Made by a program: the position numbers and the translations under genes
Notes under the pieces: generated by a model
What the model saw: the letters and a program-made list of their open reading frames with translations, nothing else
Database searches by the model: none
Told to the model about the DNA's origin: nothing
Shown: positions 41,281 to 51,249 of the stretch, in pieces
Numbering within the stretch: position 1 is the stretch's first letter
Layout of the letters: every line of letters begins with the position of its first letter
NCBI GenBank assembly: GCA_963665045.2
Contig: CAXXJQ010000009.1
Location: forward strand, 620,001-684,000
Origin: JAFGRU01 sp016934985
GTDB taxonomy: Bacteria; Desulfobacterota; Desulfuromonadia; Desulfuromonadales; JAAYDE01
DNA: 64,000 bases
Direction: 5' to 3'

Positions 41281-44200
41281 CTACAAGACATTTTTTGCTG
41301 CCGGAGAATCTTTTTGGGATTCTTCTTTGTTTTTGCTGTTGTCATTACTAACGGTCCTTGAACTGGCTTTGGGGTTGTCTGTGGTCATTTTTCCAAAAAC
41401 CGCTTCTAGGCTTGAGTAGTCACGGTGTTGCTCACCCCGGGTGACATAATCGCTGACGATCAGCATGCGCCGGCGAATTTCCTCCTCGGCAAAGCGGCGC
41501 AATTTTTCCTCCTCTTCGGCCAGCCTGACCCACTCCGGATTTTCAGCGCTTTCAGGCTGATCCATGAGATCGTATTCCAAACGTTCATTGAGGAATTTGC
41601 TAAGGCGCTGGAAGTTTTCGTCATCAAAATAAAAAACTTCGAAAACCAACCTGGAAAAGCTGCGCACACCCCGGACATCCTTGCCCTCCATGCGATAGGC
41701 CTTGAGAAGTTCCGGCTCCATATCCTCGTAGTTCTGGGTCGGCATGTACATGCGGGGAAGATACTGCAAGACTTTTTCAGTTTTGCGCTGGTGACCACCG
41801 ATAATGACGGAGGCACCCACTTCATCTTTGTGAGCCCCCTTGATCCAGGGTGCTCCGGTAATGCCAAAATCATTGAGGACAGGCAGGTTGAGAAGAACGG
41901 AAAGGGTATTGATAACAAGGGCAAAACCGGCGGAAGGGCCACCCACGGTGTAGGAGGCGCTGAGCAACTGATGATGGAGGGAATAACCCTCGAGATATTC
42001 TCCGAGAATGCGCGAGACATTTATTTCGGGACAAAGGGACTGAAGATAATTCTGTGTCAGAGTCAATGCTTCCTGGGAACTCTGCCGGGTCATCTGAACA
42101 GCCAGATCCATTTCGGCCGCCCCGGGCGCCGTAGTCGAAACCGCACCGGTGACCACGAGCTTGTCTGGAAATGCGCGATAAACCAGGGAGGAGGCAATGG
42201 GAAGAAGTACGCCGGAAGCCTCATTGGCACCGACGCCGATAACAAAACCAACCTGGGGCTCTACCGAAAGCTCGGTTTCGAGAAAACGGTCGAGTTGCTG
42301 CTTGCCTTTGCGGGTCGGACTGCCGGACAACTGCTGTTTTGCCGTGAGCAGGTGGCGTCGGGTAACAGGGTAACCCTCCACCTGTTGCAGTTCCTGAAGT
42401 TTTTCGGCAATGTGATCCAAACCTTCCAGCATGTTCTCCTCGCTATTGCGGGCTTTGGCCACCATTGCCGATGGATTGGCAATACCATCAATAAGGTTGA
42501 GAAGAGTTTTATAGTTAAAACGAACAAAGCGCATGCGCTCTTCCTCTGACCCTGTGATTGCTTTGGAAAGCTGGCCAAGCACTTCAATCTCGGTTTTGCG
42601 CAGGCTGCGAATCTTTTCAGCGTAGGCGGTAAAATCAGCGGGCGTATCGCAAAGACCGCGGGCGACACGTACCATCTCCTCGTGGTTAAGGTCCTCGGCA
42701 AGCGGGATGTCCTGCATTTCCTTTTGCAGGATTCGCAGCGAGTCCTCTTCACGCATCTGGCCGGAAACGCTCATAACCTTGAGACGTTTGGAACGAATCA
42801 GGGCCGGATCGAGAATGTCCAGGCGGTTGGTGGTCAGAACAGTAAAAACGTGGTGCAGAGGTGATTCGCCGTCAATAATGGAAAGAAACTTGTTGGTCAC
42901 CTTATCGTATGGGCTCCCGCCCTGTTGGGAACGGCGAGGCGCCACGGCATCCCCCTCATCGAAAAACACCAGGCTGGGTGAGATCATTTTTGCGATGTCG
43001 TAAACCCGCTCAAGATTTGCAACCATCCCTTCGTAAGGGTTCGAGGGTTCGCTCAGATCGTTCATATAAACCATAAGGTCCTGGACTTCGTTATTTTCTC
43101 CCAGCCAGGCCTTGACCATGTAAGTCTTCCCCGAACCGGGCGGCCCGGTGAGAACAACCCCTTTTTCGTCCTGGACATCATAAAAGAGGCTATTATTAGC
43201 CATTTCGGAAAACTCGTCCTTGATGGAACCTATGTAATCCTGCCAACGGACATCGCGATCCATGCGACCGACAACCTTTTTATAAATGGAACCGTATACG
43301 TTTTTCGCCACTGATTTGAAAGCATCCCGAACCAGGAACTGATCATCGAGGTAGCTGGCTTGAAAATCCTTTTTCATGGCGATAATGGAGCCGATGAGGC
43401 GTCTGACGTAAGCAGGGGTTGTCCGAAGAGTACGTGCGCGAAAGATCGGCAGGATTTTTTCCACGGTTTCATCCAGAAGAGTGTCCAACCGCAGTTTTTC
43501 TTCCTCATCGCTGGTAGAAATGAAAAAGTTGTTGCGCCTGAGTTCCAAACGCACGACCTCTCGCAGGTTGTCTTTATGCTGCCAGAGGTCGTTGATGTCG
43601 ATAATCTGCCCGCGCTCAACAAAACGACGGTAGATCGAGGGTTCGAACAATTCGGGCTGGTCCGTGGTGGCGATGAGCAGGCAATCCCTTTTGCCCTGGG
43701 ATATTTCATCGAGGAGGATGTTGGAGGTATCGGTCAGAGTCGCCTGCTGACTTTTGATGGTACTGTTCTGCTCGGGACGGCCGAAGGCCGAATGGGCCTC
43801 TTCGAGGTGGCGGATACAGAGCTGCTTCGAATCGCCCATGGCTTGGCGCAGGCGGTTGCCCGGCTCTCCGGCATAGGCCGTCTGGTAGTCGTTAGGGGTA
43901 ATCTGGGCGAAATCAACATAGACACCTCGCTCTTCCAATGACGACAGGGCCTGGGCTACCCTTTTTCGGTAGAGGTATTTTAGCACCGGTAAACGAGACA
44001 GAAACTTCAACTGCTCAACTTTACGGCGCCGTTCAATTTCCGCAGCCAGCTCGGGATCGACCTCCTCAAGACTTTTCCAGATTGGTTGTTCCTTGAGAAC
44101 TTCCTCCTTTTTGGCCTTTAGATCGATAGTGGGCCGAACTTCCGTGGAGAAGATGGTTTCTTCCAGGGCCTGGGTGAGGGTGGCGCTTTTACCACTGCCC

Positions 44201-44694
44201 GAAGAACCGATGATCAGAACCAACGGCGAGCGGGGGACGGAGGCATCCTCCAAATATTCTTTCAGGATATGAGCATGATAGATCTTGTCGAAAAAGTCCC
44301 GCAGATACTGGGGAACAAAAATATCGACGGTTTCCCGTTCGAGAAGATAGGTCAGATAATAATAATCGTGCCGGTCAAGCTCCCTCTCGAGAATCTTGTT
44401 CCAGGCTGCCGATGCACTGGGAGAACCGGAAATCTCCATGCGCCGGTGCCAGTCACTTAAGACTTCGGGTTTACGCAAAACCTGAAAACGGCGATCCGGA
44501 GGTTGAAGCATGCGCCGAATCAGAGACCTGATGAACCGGAAAAGAGAGGGATGGGGCTGATATTGTCTCAGACGCTGAAGAACGAAACTACGGGTTTCGT
44601 AGTTCCAGTTGTTGACCAGACCCTCGATCTGGCGTATACGCTTTTCGGAAAGATGGACGTTTATGGGGGTTTTGGTCTTGCGGACGGTTGACAT
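41281..44694 (-). CDS. Double-AAA+ Lon-like protease (1137 residues)
   Basis: The N-terminal region is helical and basic. A first AAA+ module has Walker A GSSGSGKS (163-170) and a sensor-like LLIATTDQPELF. A second has Walker A GPPGSGKT (515-522) and Walker B SLVFFDEGDAVAPRR, with an arginine-finger-like RSKR. The C-terminal third is a Lon (S16) protease domain: VGGPSAGFALVINTLSVLLNL holds the likely nucleophile Ser921, and GGHQRKTEK supplies Lys971, spaced after GG as in archaeal LonB (GGVTxK). Ordinary Lon has one AAA+ module. There is no LAN domain and no clear membrane helix. It is followed by a charged tail. It lies 148 bp downstream of an SPFH gene on the same strand and probably acts with that membrane protein. 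Confidence 0.8.
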   Translation of the reverse strand: MSTVRKTKTPINVHLSEKRIRQIEGLVNNWNYETRSFVLQRLRQYQPHPSLFRFIRSLIRRMLQPPDRRFQVLRKPEVLSDWHRRMEISGSPSASAAWNKILERELDRHDYYYLTYLLERETVDIFVPQYLRDFFDKIYHAHILKEYLEDASVPRSPLVLIIGSSGSGKSATLTQALEETIFSTEVRPTIDLKAKKEEVLKEQPIWKSLEEVDPELAAEIERRRKVEQLKFLSRLPVLKYLYRKRVAQALSSLEERGVYVDFAQITPNDYQTAYAGEPGNRLRQAMGDSKQLCIRHLEEAHSAFGRPEQNSTIKSQQATLTDTSNILLDEISQGKRDCLLIATTDQPELFEPSIYRRFVERGQIIDINDLWQHKDNLREVVRLELRRNNFFISTSDEEEKLRLDTLLDETVEKILPIFRARTLRTTPAYVRRLIGSIIAMKKDFQASYLDDQFLVRDAFKSVAKNVYGSIYKKVVGRMDRDVRWQDYIGSIKDEFSEMANNSLFYDVQDEKGVVLTGPPGSGKTYMVKAWLGENNEVQDLMVYMNDLSEPSNPYEGMVANLERVYDIAKMISPSLVFFDEGDAVAPRRSQQGGSPYDKVTNKFLSIIDGESPLHHVFTVLTTNRLDILDPALIRSKRLKVMSVSGQMREEDSLRILQKEMQDIPLAEDLNHEEMVRVARGLCDTPADFTAYAEKIRSLRKTEIEVLGQLSKAITGSEEERMRFVRFNYKTLLNLIDGIANPSAMVAKARNSEENMLEGLDHIAEKLQELQQVEGYPVTRRHLLTAKQQLSGSPTRKGKQQLDRFLETELSVEPQVGFVIGVGANEASGVLLPIASSLVYRAFPDKLVVTGAVSTTAPGAAEMDLAVQMTRQSSQEALTLTQNYLQSLCPEINVSRILGEYLEGYSLHHQLLSASYTVGGPSAGFALVINTLSVLLNLPVLNDFGITGAPWIKGAHKDEVGASVIIGGHQRKTEKVLQYLPRMYMPTQNYEDMEPELLKAYRMEGKDVRGVRSFSRLVFEVFYFDDENFQRLSKFLNERLEYDLMDQPESAENPEWVRLAEEEEKLRRFAEEEIRRRMLIVSDYVTRGEQHRDYSSLEAVFGKMTTDNPKASSRTVSNDNSKNKEESQKDSPAAKNVL

Positions 44695-44842
44695 ATGATC
44701 CCTGCAACTCCTTTCCCAATATTCAAGGGCGTTGGAAGTCCAACCGGAAGTTTAATCGCTAAATTTAAAAAAAATGACCTACGGTCCGATTCTGACGGCC
44801 ATTAACCACTATTGACTTATCAGCCTTTACACCCGGCTGTTG

Positions 44843-45886
44843 TTAGCGCGTGGTTTGTTGCCGCTGGGTCCAGGGATATTTTTTCAGGGCTTCGGTGAGT
44901 GATGGCCCTTCCGGAGCCGCAGTGCCGATCATTTCGCCAACCGGCTTTCCGGAGGCCGGGACCCCACCGGCCAAAGCGGATGGGGCGGGAAGAACGACGG
45001 GCGGAGTTCCCGATGTATTGTTCAGAACAAAGGTGTTTTGCCCGTGCAGATTTTTTTCATAAGCTGTTGCCCATTTCTGCTGATTAAGAAACTCGAGCAG
45101 GACCTGATCGTTCTGCTGGTTGAAACCCAGAGCCTCCCTGAAATCGCGGATAGAGTCACGATAGGCGGTATACAGCTTGCGAATCCGGCTTGCCTCCTGG
45201 TCAGCCGCATAGTTCTCGGCCTCGGCAATCATTTCACGACGTTTCTTTTCCTCGCTGGCCTCGGCCAGTTTGTCACCGAAACGGGTATTGCGCAGAACAA
45301 AGGAAACGATCTCGACACCGTATTTGCTCTCCATGGTCGGGCCGCCGATATTGATGGGATCCTTCTTGAGGATCAGGTAGATTTCCTCCTTTAATGCCTG
45401 GCGCTGGGAGATCAGCTCATCGACGGTTTTTCCCTGCATCACGTCCTTGACCATGCCGTCAAAGTCATTCTGAAACAACTGCTTGGGTTCGCGGTTTTCA
45501 ATACCCCAACGCTCCAGATCAGTTATGCGGTAGGTCAGCATGGCGCTCGTCCAGAGAGCGATATTGCCTTTGGAAATAATTCTCTGTTCCTGGGGATCAC
45601 CGCCAAGATAGAGCTCCTGGTTCATGAGGGGAACCTCCAACTCCAGACGGGAGAAGAAAGGGGGCCGAAGGTGCCAGCCGACGTCATCCACAACCCGCCG
45701 CTTGCCTGCCAGGTCTTCCAGCACCACGGCATAGTTATAGCGGACCTTGTAGATGGTTTTGGTGGCGTAAATCAGGGCAATTCCGTAATACAGGAGGACG
45801 CCGATAATAAGAAAAAGAGTCCCTTTTTTCAGGATATTTTTCAGTCGGGCTCGCTGCAATAATTGAAATCGCTTTTTCTGGTCCAA
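44843..45886 (-). CDS. SPFH/Band-7 membrane protein
   Basis: The 347-residue protein has one N-terminal membrane helix (GTLFLIIGVLLYYGIALIYA, about residues 22-41). An SPFH domain follows (YNYAVVLEDLAGKRRVVDDVGWHL, ISKGNIALWTSAMLTYRI), then a charged coiled coil (AEASEEKKRREMIAEAENYAADQEASRIRKL) and a Pro-rich tail. It resembles HflC/HflK-type scaffolds that cage membrane proteases. The start is TTG 45886 with GGAGGG. The downstream gene encodes the double-AAA+ Lon-like protease. Confidence 0.82.
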   Translation of the reverse strand: MDQKKRFQLLQRARLKNILKKGTLFLIIGVLLYYGIALIYATKTIYKVRYNYAVVLEDLAGKRRVVDDVGWHLRPPFFSRLELEVPLMNQELYLGGDPQEQRIISKGNIALWTSAMLTYRITDLERWGIENREPKQLFQNDFDGMVKDVMQGKTVDELISQRQALKEEIYLILKKDPINIGGPTMESKYGVEIVSFVLRNTRFGDKLAEASEEKKRREMIAEAENYAADQEASRIRKLYTAYRDSIRDFREALGFNQQNDQVLLEFLNQQKWATAYEKNLHGQNTFVLNNTSGTPPVVLPAPSALAGGVPASGKPVGEMIGTAAPEGPSLTEALKKYPWTQRQQTTR

Positions 45887-46062
45887 TTTATCCCTCCTTT
45901 TTTAGAAACATATTCTTTATGATATCATCTTTCAGTGGATTTCCCATTTAACGCCATAAAAACATCAACTAAACTCTATAAGCTGGAAAATCCGGCAGTT
46001 GTCACCAGCACCTGCGGATGAATATCTTGAGGCTTTCGCAGTTCAACTGAAAAGGGGGAAAA

Positions 46063-47190
46063 ATGGTTGCCAAGGTTTATTTTTGCGATATGCGTTCAGG
46101 CCTGAATGAAAATCTGCATGGCAAGCTTGTCCGGCTCATGGACGAGGCGGGGTTGCCGAAGATCATTGATCGCGGGGACCTGACAGCGGTAAAAACCCAC
46201 TTCGGCGAAAAAGGAGGGCATGCTTTTGTGCGTCCAACCTTTCTGCGCAGCGTGGTCGAACGGCTCAAAGAACTCGATGCCAAGCCCTTTATCACCGACT
46301 CGTCAACCCTCTATCCCGGAGAACGCAAAGACGCTGTTTCGGCTTTGAGGTGCGGCATTGAAAACGGTCTGGCATACGCCGTGGCCGGCGCGCCCCTGAT
46401 CATGTGCGACGGCCTGCGCGGCCTTTCATCGCGCCGGGTCCCGATCAATGGGAAGATCCTGAAAGATGTCGATATCGGCTTGGAAATTCTTGAAGCGGAC
46501 GCTTTGGTGATCGTCTCGCATTTCAAAGGCCATGAATTGACCGGCTTCGGGGGCGCCCTCAAAAACCTCGGCATGGGCTGCTGCAGTCGCGAAGGCAAGA
46601 TGGAGCAGCACTCCAGTGTAGCCCCGCAGATTGCGGCGGAAATCTGCACCGCCTGTGGAGCCTGTATCAAAGCATGTGCCCATGACGCTATCGTTTTTGA
46701 AGAAGGAAAAGCACGGATCATTGATGACAAATGTGTCGGCTGCAGCCGCTGCATTTCAGCCTGCCCCGAAAAGGCAATCCGCATTCAGTGGAATGAAAGC
46801 GCGCCCATGGCCATGAAAAAAATGGCAGAGTACGCTGCCGGAGCCCTGGACGCTAAACAGGGAAAAGCCCTGCATATCAATTTTGTCATGCAGGTTTCAC
46901 CGGATTGCGACTGCTACGGCCATTCCGATGCACCTATTGTCCCGGATATCGGCATCCTCGCCTCCACCGACCCGGTGGCTATCGACCAGGCCTGCGTCGA
47001 CCTGGTCAACCAGGCCCAGGGCCTGCCGGGAACCGCTTTAAACAGAGGGCACGAACCGGGCGGCGACAAGTTTCGGGGCGTCCACCCTCATATCGATTGG
47101 GATGTCACCCTGGAGCATGCCGAAAAAATCGGTTTGGGGAGCCGTGAATATGAGTTAATCCTTCTTCAGCCGCAAAAGGAGAGTTGGTAA
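46063..47190 (+). CDS. DUF362 protein with two [4Fe-4S] ferredoxin motifs
   Basis: The 375-residue protein opens with a DUF362 domain (MVAKVYFCDMRSGLNENL, THFGEKGGHAFVRPTFLR, SHFKGHELTGFGGALKNLGMGC). It contains a bacterial-type 2x[4Fe-4S] insert: CTACGACIKACAHDAI and CVGCSRCISACPEKAI. The C-terminal part (DIGILASTDPVAIDQACVDLVNQAQG) completes the DUF362 fold. The family is common in anaerobes and is presumed to be redox-active, but its function is not established. AAAAGGGGG precedes the ATG. It is divergent from the SPFH gene. Confidence 0.87.
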   Translation: MVAKVYFCDMRSGLNENLHGKLVRLMDEAGLPKIIDRGDLTAVKTHFGEKGGHAFVRPTFLRSVVERLKELDAKPFITDSSTLYPGERKDAVSALRCGIENGLAYAVAGAPLIMCDGLRGLSSRRVPINGKILKDVDIGLEILEADALVIVSHFKGHELTGFGGALKNLGMGCCSREGKMEQHSSVAPQIAAEICTACGACIKACAHDAIVFEEGKARIIDDKCVGCSRCISACPEKAIRIQWNESAPMAMKKMAEYAAGALDAKQGKALHINFVMQVSPDCDCYGHSDAPIVPDIGILASTDPVAIDQACVDLVNQAQGLPGTALNRGHEPGGDKFRGVHPHIDWDVTLEHAEKIGLGSREYELILLQPQKESW

Positions 47191-47266
47191 ATACGGTCAC
47201 TTGATCACAGCTCAGATGGCTTTCCCTGGTTCAATCACCATTTTCCGAAAAGCCACTATCCCTCAA

Positions 47267-47310
47267 AATGGCAATGGCCCACCTCAAATCCGGGTTGGGC
47301 CATTGCCATT
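47267..47310. terminator. 15-bp perfect palindrome between convergent genes
   Basis: AATGGCAATGGCCCA (47267-47281) and its exact complement (47296-47310) enclose a 14-base loop. No T run follows, so it may be a REP-like or bidirectional terminator between the DUF362 and MCE genes. Confidence 0.55.
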
Positions 47311-47388
47311 GGACAGTCAGACAAATTCAGTAAAAAACCATGATTTTGCAGATATATATCAGGTCATAAAATCATGGCGAGAACATTG

Positions 47389-48177
47389 CTACACCTTGAC
47401 AATCTCATCCATCTGCCGGTCAATTTTTTCCAATTCTTTTTCCCGTCCTTCCTTTTTCAATTTTTCGCGGAGCCGATCCAGTTCGTCCCGGAGCTTGGGT
47501 ATCACCTCATTTTGAAGATAATTCCGGACTTCTTCTTTTTCCCGGTAAAATTCTTCGGCGAACTGCTTGAAGTTTTCCTCAAGTTGTTTAACTTCCTGAC
47601 TATCCGGTATCTTACTGATTTCGCTTTTGAAATTTTGGAACTGCCGCGAGAGATCATCGAGTGTGGCTTCCAGCTCCTTATCAAATTGCCGGGTTTTAGT
47701 ATTCAAAAATTTCTTCAATTCATCTAAAGCCTCGCGCAGTTCATTTTCGGCCACTCCGGCTTTTTCTTTCAAATCACTGATAATTTCCTCAAAATAGCCC
47801 CCTTTTACAGAGCCCTGGACGATACTGCCCTTCTTCAGGAGGGTGCCGCCGGGACGTTCCTGTTCCACTATCACGGCCTTTTTTGACGGCTCCTTGGGGG
47901 CGTTCCCGATGTAAAACCTGGAATCCTCCGTCGCCGCGTTTTTAAACCCCGGGGTTATTTCTATTGCGACCAGATAGTCACCCTGGTTGGTATAGGTGAT
48001 GTTTTTTACCAGTCCGATTTCGTTTTCCTCAAAAAAGACGGCATCATTTTTTTTGAGCCCCGATAAATCTGAAAACCGAACCTCTAAGGTCAAAGACCTC
48101 TCAAAACACCCCCCCAAAAACAGGGACGAAAGGATAACAGCAAACATGGTGAAACGAAGAAAATTTTTTTGTTTCAT
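47389..48177 (-). CDS. MCE-domain lipoprotein with coiled coil
   Basis: The 262-residue lipoprotein has a signal ending in the lipobox LGGC. A single MlaD/MCE domain (LEVRFSDLSGLKKNDAVFFEENEIGLVKNI to GGTLLKKGSIVQGSVKGG) is followed by a long charged coiled coil (LREALDELKKFLNTKTRQFDKELEATLDDLS and beyond). MCE proteins form hexameric rings that shuttle lipids between membranes; the lipid anchor suggests a periplasmic position. No Mla permease or ATPase genes lie next to it. Confidence 0.78.
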   Translation of the reverse strand: MKQKNFLRFTMFAVILSSLFLGGCFERSLTLEVRFSDLSGLKKNDAVFFEENEIGLVKNITYTNQGDYLVAIEITPGFKNAATEDSRFYIGNAPKEPSKKAVIVEQERPGGTLLKKGSIVQGSVKGGYFEEIISDLKEKAGVAENELREALDELKKFLNTKTRQFDKELEATLDDLSRQFQNFKSEISKIPDSQEVKQLEENFKQFAEEFYREKEEVRNYLQNEVIPKLRDELDRLREKLKKEGREKELEKIDRQMDEIVKV

Positions 48178-48238
48178 TTTTCCCTCTTATTAATACGAAA
48201 ATATTTGTTTATGGAAAGAGCAGAAACCCAAACATCTC

Positions 48239-48317
48239 TGTAATTATTAAGACATAATGGCACAATGTCTCACATCGCCCTTTCCATGGGCGACACGAGT
48301 CCTTGCGCTGAATAGTT
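48239..48317 (+). mobile_element. MITE-like element, 79-bp internal-deletion copy
   Basis: The left end TGTAATTATTAAGAC and GGCACAATGTCTC join directly to the right half, GCCCTTTCCATGGGCG, CACGAGTCCTTGCGCTGAATAG. The central hairpin is missing. No perfect target duplication is recognisable. Confidence 0.65.
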
Positions 48318-48746
48318 TCATACCTTTTTTATTTTAACCCACTTTGACAGTCGAAAACAAATTTACCAGAAAAAAGGAGTCGATCAATCCGGGCCAACCG
48401 GTCTTCCTGACAACGATAGAGAGAAGGGGAAAAGCTGGTTTTTGGCAATTATTCGGATCAATGGGCTCGTGGCGCCCGATTGGCGGCAGTCGAGTCCCGG
48501 GGATAGGCTCATGCAGCCTTTGAAACAGGCAAGACGAGATCATTCGCAACATTCTGAAAAGTTAAGTTTTTATGGTTTTCACTCTTTTGGACCGACCGCA
48601 AAGAAATTATCATGCGATCCATTGGGTTCTAAAAAAACCTGCCGGGTGTAAAATATGCATATAGGTGGGAGCAGAAGGCTTATTTCCATCCATTTATCTG
48701 TTTGTCCCCTTTGCGTTTTTTCGTAAGAATAAAAGGAGATGATTCC
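48318..48746. other. Intergenic region upstream of the lipoprotein gene
   Basis: About 430 bp without a supported gene. A GC-rich stretch around 48466-48516 (GGGCTCGTGGCGCCCGATTGG and neighbours, able to form short hairpins) stands out, but no known RNA class is recognised. Confidence 0.4.
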
Positions 48747-49568
48747 ATGAAACATCGGCTTTTTTCTTGTCAGCTTTTATGCCTGGCTTTTTTCCTCGTT
48801 TTATCCGGTTGCAGTGGAGGGGAAAAGGAAACTGTTCCAGAGGTGAAAGAACCGACTGCCGTTGAAAGTGAAAAACCTGAAAACACCAGCCGGGGCCTGG
48901 TTGATTCGGGTATCGAATGCGAGGAGCATAAATATTCTTTTCCCAAAGGGGAATGGCATACCCTGTCCTTCAGCAAGAGGCTGGACAATTTTAAGGAGGA
49001 TGGCGATTTCAGCTGCGAGATTGAAAATGAACGCCCATGTGACGGTGTGGAAGTAGGGAACCTTTATTGCGGTGTGGAAAGCACCTCCTATTCGGAACCC
49101 CAGTGGATACTCCGAACTTCGATTGCCAACGAAGAGGAATTTATTGGCTATTTGAAGAAAAATCATCTTTCCTCGCAAATACCTGTCAGTATCGTGGGGA
49201 TACCCACGGAAAAAGGGTTCAATTTGACCCTGGTAATAGATGGGGGGATTTCTCTTTTTGATCAAAAGAACAACTACGCAAGTAAAATGGGCGCCCTCAG
49301 CAATGATGAGATAATGGAAAAATTAGGCGCGTTGCCGTCCATTCCGGGCCTGGATATCTATATTGAAAAAGAAGATTTTGACCGGGAAGGCTTTGTTGCC
49401 AATATTGACCTGGATGTTTTTGTGGCTGACGGAACCGGCTCAGGATGTGCGGTTACGGTGAATGCCATAATAGATGGGGCAAAAACTTCAAGGTTCATCC
49501 ACCCGATCATAGGAGTCGGTGGGGACGTGAATGTTTCCGGCCCCTGGCACTCAACTGAGTGCTTTTAA
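48747..49568 (+). CDS. Lipoprotein of unknown function
   Basis: The 273-residue protein has a signal peptide with the lipobox LSGC, then an acidic, Glu/Thr-rich spacer. A mixed alpha/beta region contains three Cys-bearing segments (SGIECEEHKYSF, DFSCEIENERPCDG, GNLYCGVEST) and a C-terminal CAVTVNAIIDG-type strand. Disulfides in the periplasm are plausible. No family is recognised. AAAAGGAGA precedes ATG 48747 and a strong terminator follows, so it is monocistronic. Confidence 0.7.
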   Translation: MKHRLFSCQLLCLAFFLVLSGCSGGEKETVPEVKEPTAVESEKPENTSRGLVDSGIECEEHKYSFPKGEWHTLSFSKRLDNFKEDGDFSCEIENERPCDGVEVGNLYCGVESTSYSEPQWILRTSIANEEEFIGYLKKNHLSSQIPVSIVGIPTEKGFNLTLVIDGGISLFDQKNNYASKMGALSNDEIMEKLGALPSIPGLDIYIEKEDFDREGFVANIDLDVFVADGTGSGCAVTVNAIIDGAKTSRFIHPIIGVGGDVNVSGPWHSTECF

Positions 49569-49642
49569 GACTGACCGAATACGAAATTCATTATTTCTTG
49601 CGTTAAGCGGTTATCCTGAAATTTACAGCATTGGCTACATGC

Positions 49643-49675
49643 AAATGGCCCCACCTTAATTGGGTGGGGCCATTT
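49643..49675 (+). terminator. Intrinsic terminator of the lipoprotein gene
   Basis: A perfect 13-bp stem, AAATGGCCCCACC with its complement, closes a 7-base loop and is followed by TTGTCATTTTT. Confidence 0.8.
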
Positions 49676-49793
49676 GTCATTTTTGAGAGTTCTGAAGCAA
49701 ACAGTCCTTAAACAAAATTCCAAAAAGGAAGAAGTTATGGTAGGTTTAGTAAGATTCTAAGATTTTTTTCTCACCAAATCTCGATAACTGAAA

Positions 49794-50747
49794 ATGTCCG
49801 ACAACAAATTTTTTGACCTATTCGTTTCATCCCCCTGCATCCTTGGCGAAGGAGCAGTCATAGAGCGTTTACGTCGCAACACCAATCTGGCACTCGATCC
49901 CCATCTGGTTAATGCCGCGTTCATATATTCTGAGGAGTCCCGCTCGGCCCTGGAGAGCATCTGTCGCCAGTACTTGGAAATTGGCAAAGAATACGATCTG
50001 CCGCTTTTGGTTTCCACCCCGACCTGGCGGGCGAACCGGGAACGCATTGCCATGGCCGGTTTTGAGGATTTCGATGTTAACGGCGACAATGCGAAATTTC
50101 TCAATGACCTGCGTGCTGGCTACGACAGCTATGCGGAGAAAGTGATTATCTGCGGCCTGATGAGTTGCCGCGGCAACGCCTATGCCCCTGTCGAGGCGCT
50201 GGATGTCGCCGAGGCGCAAGCTTTTCATTCCTGGCAGGCGGAGAAGCTGGCCAAGTCAGAGGTCGATGTGATCCTCGCTTCTACACTGCCGGCCATAAGT
50301 GAAGCCACTGGTCTTGCATTGGCGTTGGCAGCTACCGGCAAGCCCTATCTGATCAGTTTCGTGGTTCGCCCGGAAGGGACACTTCTCGACGGGACTCCGC
50401 TGCACGAGGCCATAAATGCTGTTGATACGTCTGTAAAGCAGAAGCCGTTTGCCTACATGATCAATTGTACCCATGCCTCATTTGCCCGGGCGGCATTGCT
50501 TCAGCCGACCAATTCTTCCCCTTTGGTGCGGCAACGGATTGTTGGCCTGCTTGCCAATACTGCAGCACTCAGCCCTGAAAAACTCGATGGCAGCGTTAGC
50601 CTCGTTGAGGAGGAGCCAGCTGATTTCGCCAATACGGTTGCCGCGCTGCACCGGGACCTTGGGCTTAAGATTCTCGGCGGCTGTTGCGGAACTGACGACC
50701 AGCACATCAGAGCCCTGGCTGCCCAACTCGCAAATAACTGCCGGTAA
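49794..50747 (+). CDS. Homocysteine S-methyltransferase-family protein
   Basis: The 317-residue protein shows the Hcy-binding TIM barrel: DLFVSSPCILGEGAVIERL, LPLLVSTPTWRANRERI, MINCTHASFA and the zinc-binding LKILGGCCGTDDQHI near the C terminus. The three zinc ligands (one Cys in INCTH and the Cys pair in GGCCGT) are present. It probably transfers a methyl group from a sulfonium donor to homocysteine or a related thiol. No SD is evident before ATG 49794. It appears monocistronic. Confidence 0.8.
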   Translation: MSDNKFFDLFVSSPCILGEGAVIERLRRNTNLALDPHLVNAAFIYSEESRSALESICRQYLEIGKEYDLPLLVSTPTWRANRERIAMAGFEDFDVNGDNAKFLNDLRAGYDSYAEKVIICGLMSCRGNAYAPVEALDVAEAQAFHSWQAEKLAKSEVDVILASTLPAISEATGLALALAATGKPYLISFVVRPEGTLLDGTPLHEAINAVDTSVKQKPFAYMINCTHASFARAALLQPTNSSPLVRQRIVGLLANTAALSPEKLDGSVSLVEEEPADFANTVAALHRDLGLKILGGCCGTDDQHIRALAAQLANNCR

Positions 50748-51249
50748 GACTACCCACTGCAACAGCCAATTTTACCCTTTCAAAAAAGTGACAAAAACTT
50801 TCGTTTTTTCCGGCCGTTTCACTAAATGGCTTTAATTCTCCTCAAATCACCAATCTAAATTCAGGTTAACCCATCGGAGGGGCTTGTGCGCCCGTGACGA
50901 AGCAAACAGCAGTTTCAAAGAAAAGTTTAAATCCACTTCATATCAGCTGGTTAGATATTTAAATAAAGGAGTTGCAATGCCTGATTTTTTTACTCCCATG
51001 AATTTTTTATTGTAAATTTTTTATTCAAATATTAATATATTCAAGTTTTGTAATATTTTGGTGGCTCTTTTTTTGCTTTTTAAAAAAGAAAACCAACAAC
51101 AGACTCCTTTTAAATCAAAAAGCAGGCGAAAAATAAGTGGGAAGTGGTCACGATACGGGCTCTGACAATCCTCTCTCTGCTGCATGCACAACCATGAGCG
51201 GCAAGGACGTGATCTCCAAATAACAATTTTCTTTTAATGGGGCAAGGAA
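50748..51249. other. Long intergenic region, very AT-rich on the right
   Basis: About 500 bp. A GC-rich patch around 50865-50925 contrasts with a strongly AT-rich stretch (50985-51060) that may hold promoter elements for the small membrane gene. No gene or known RNA class is recognised. Confidence 0.4.
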
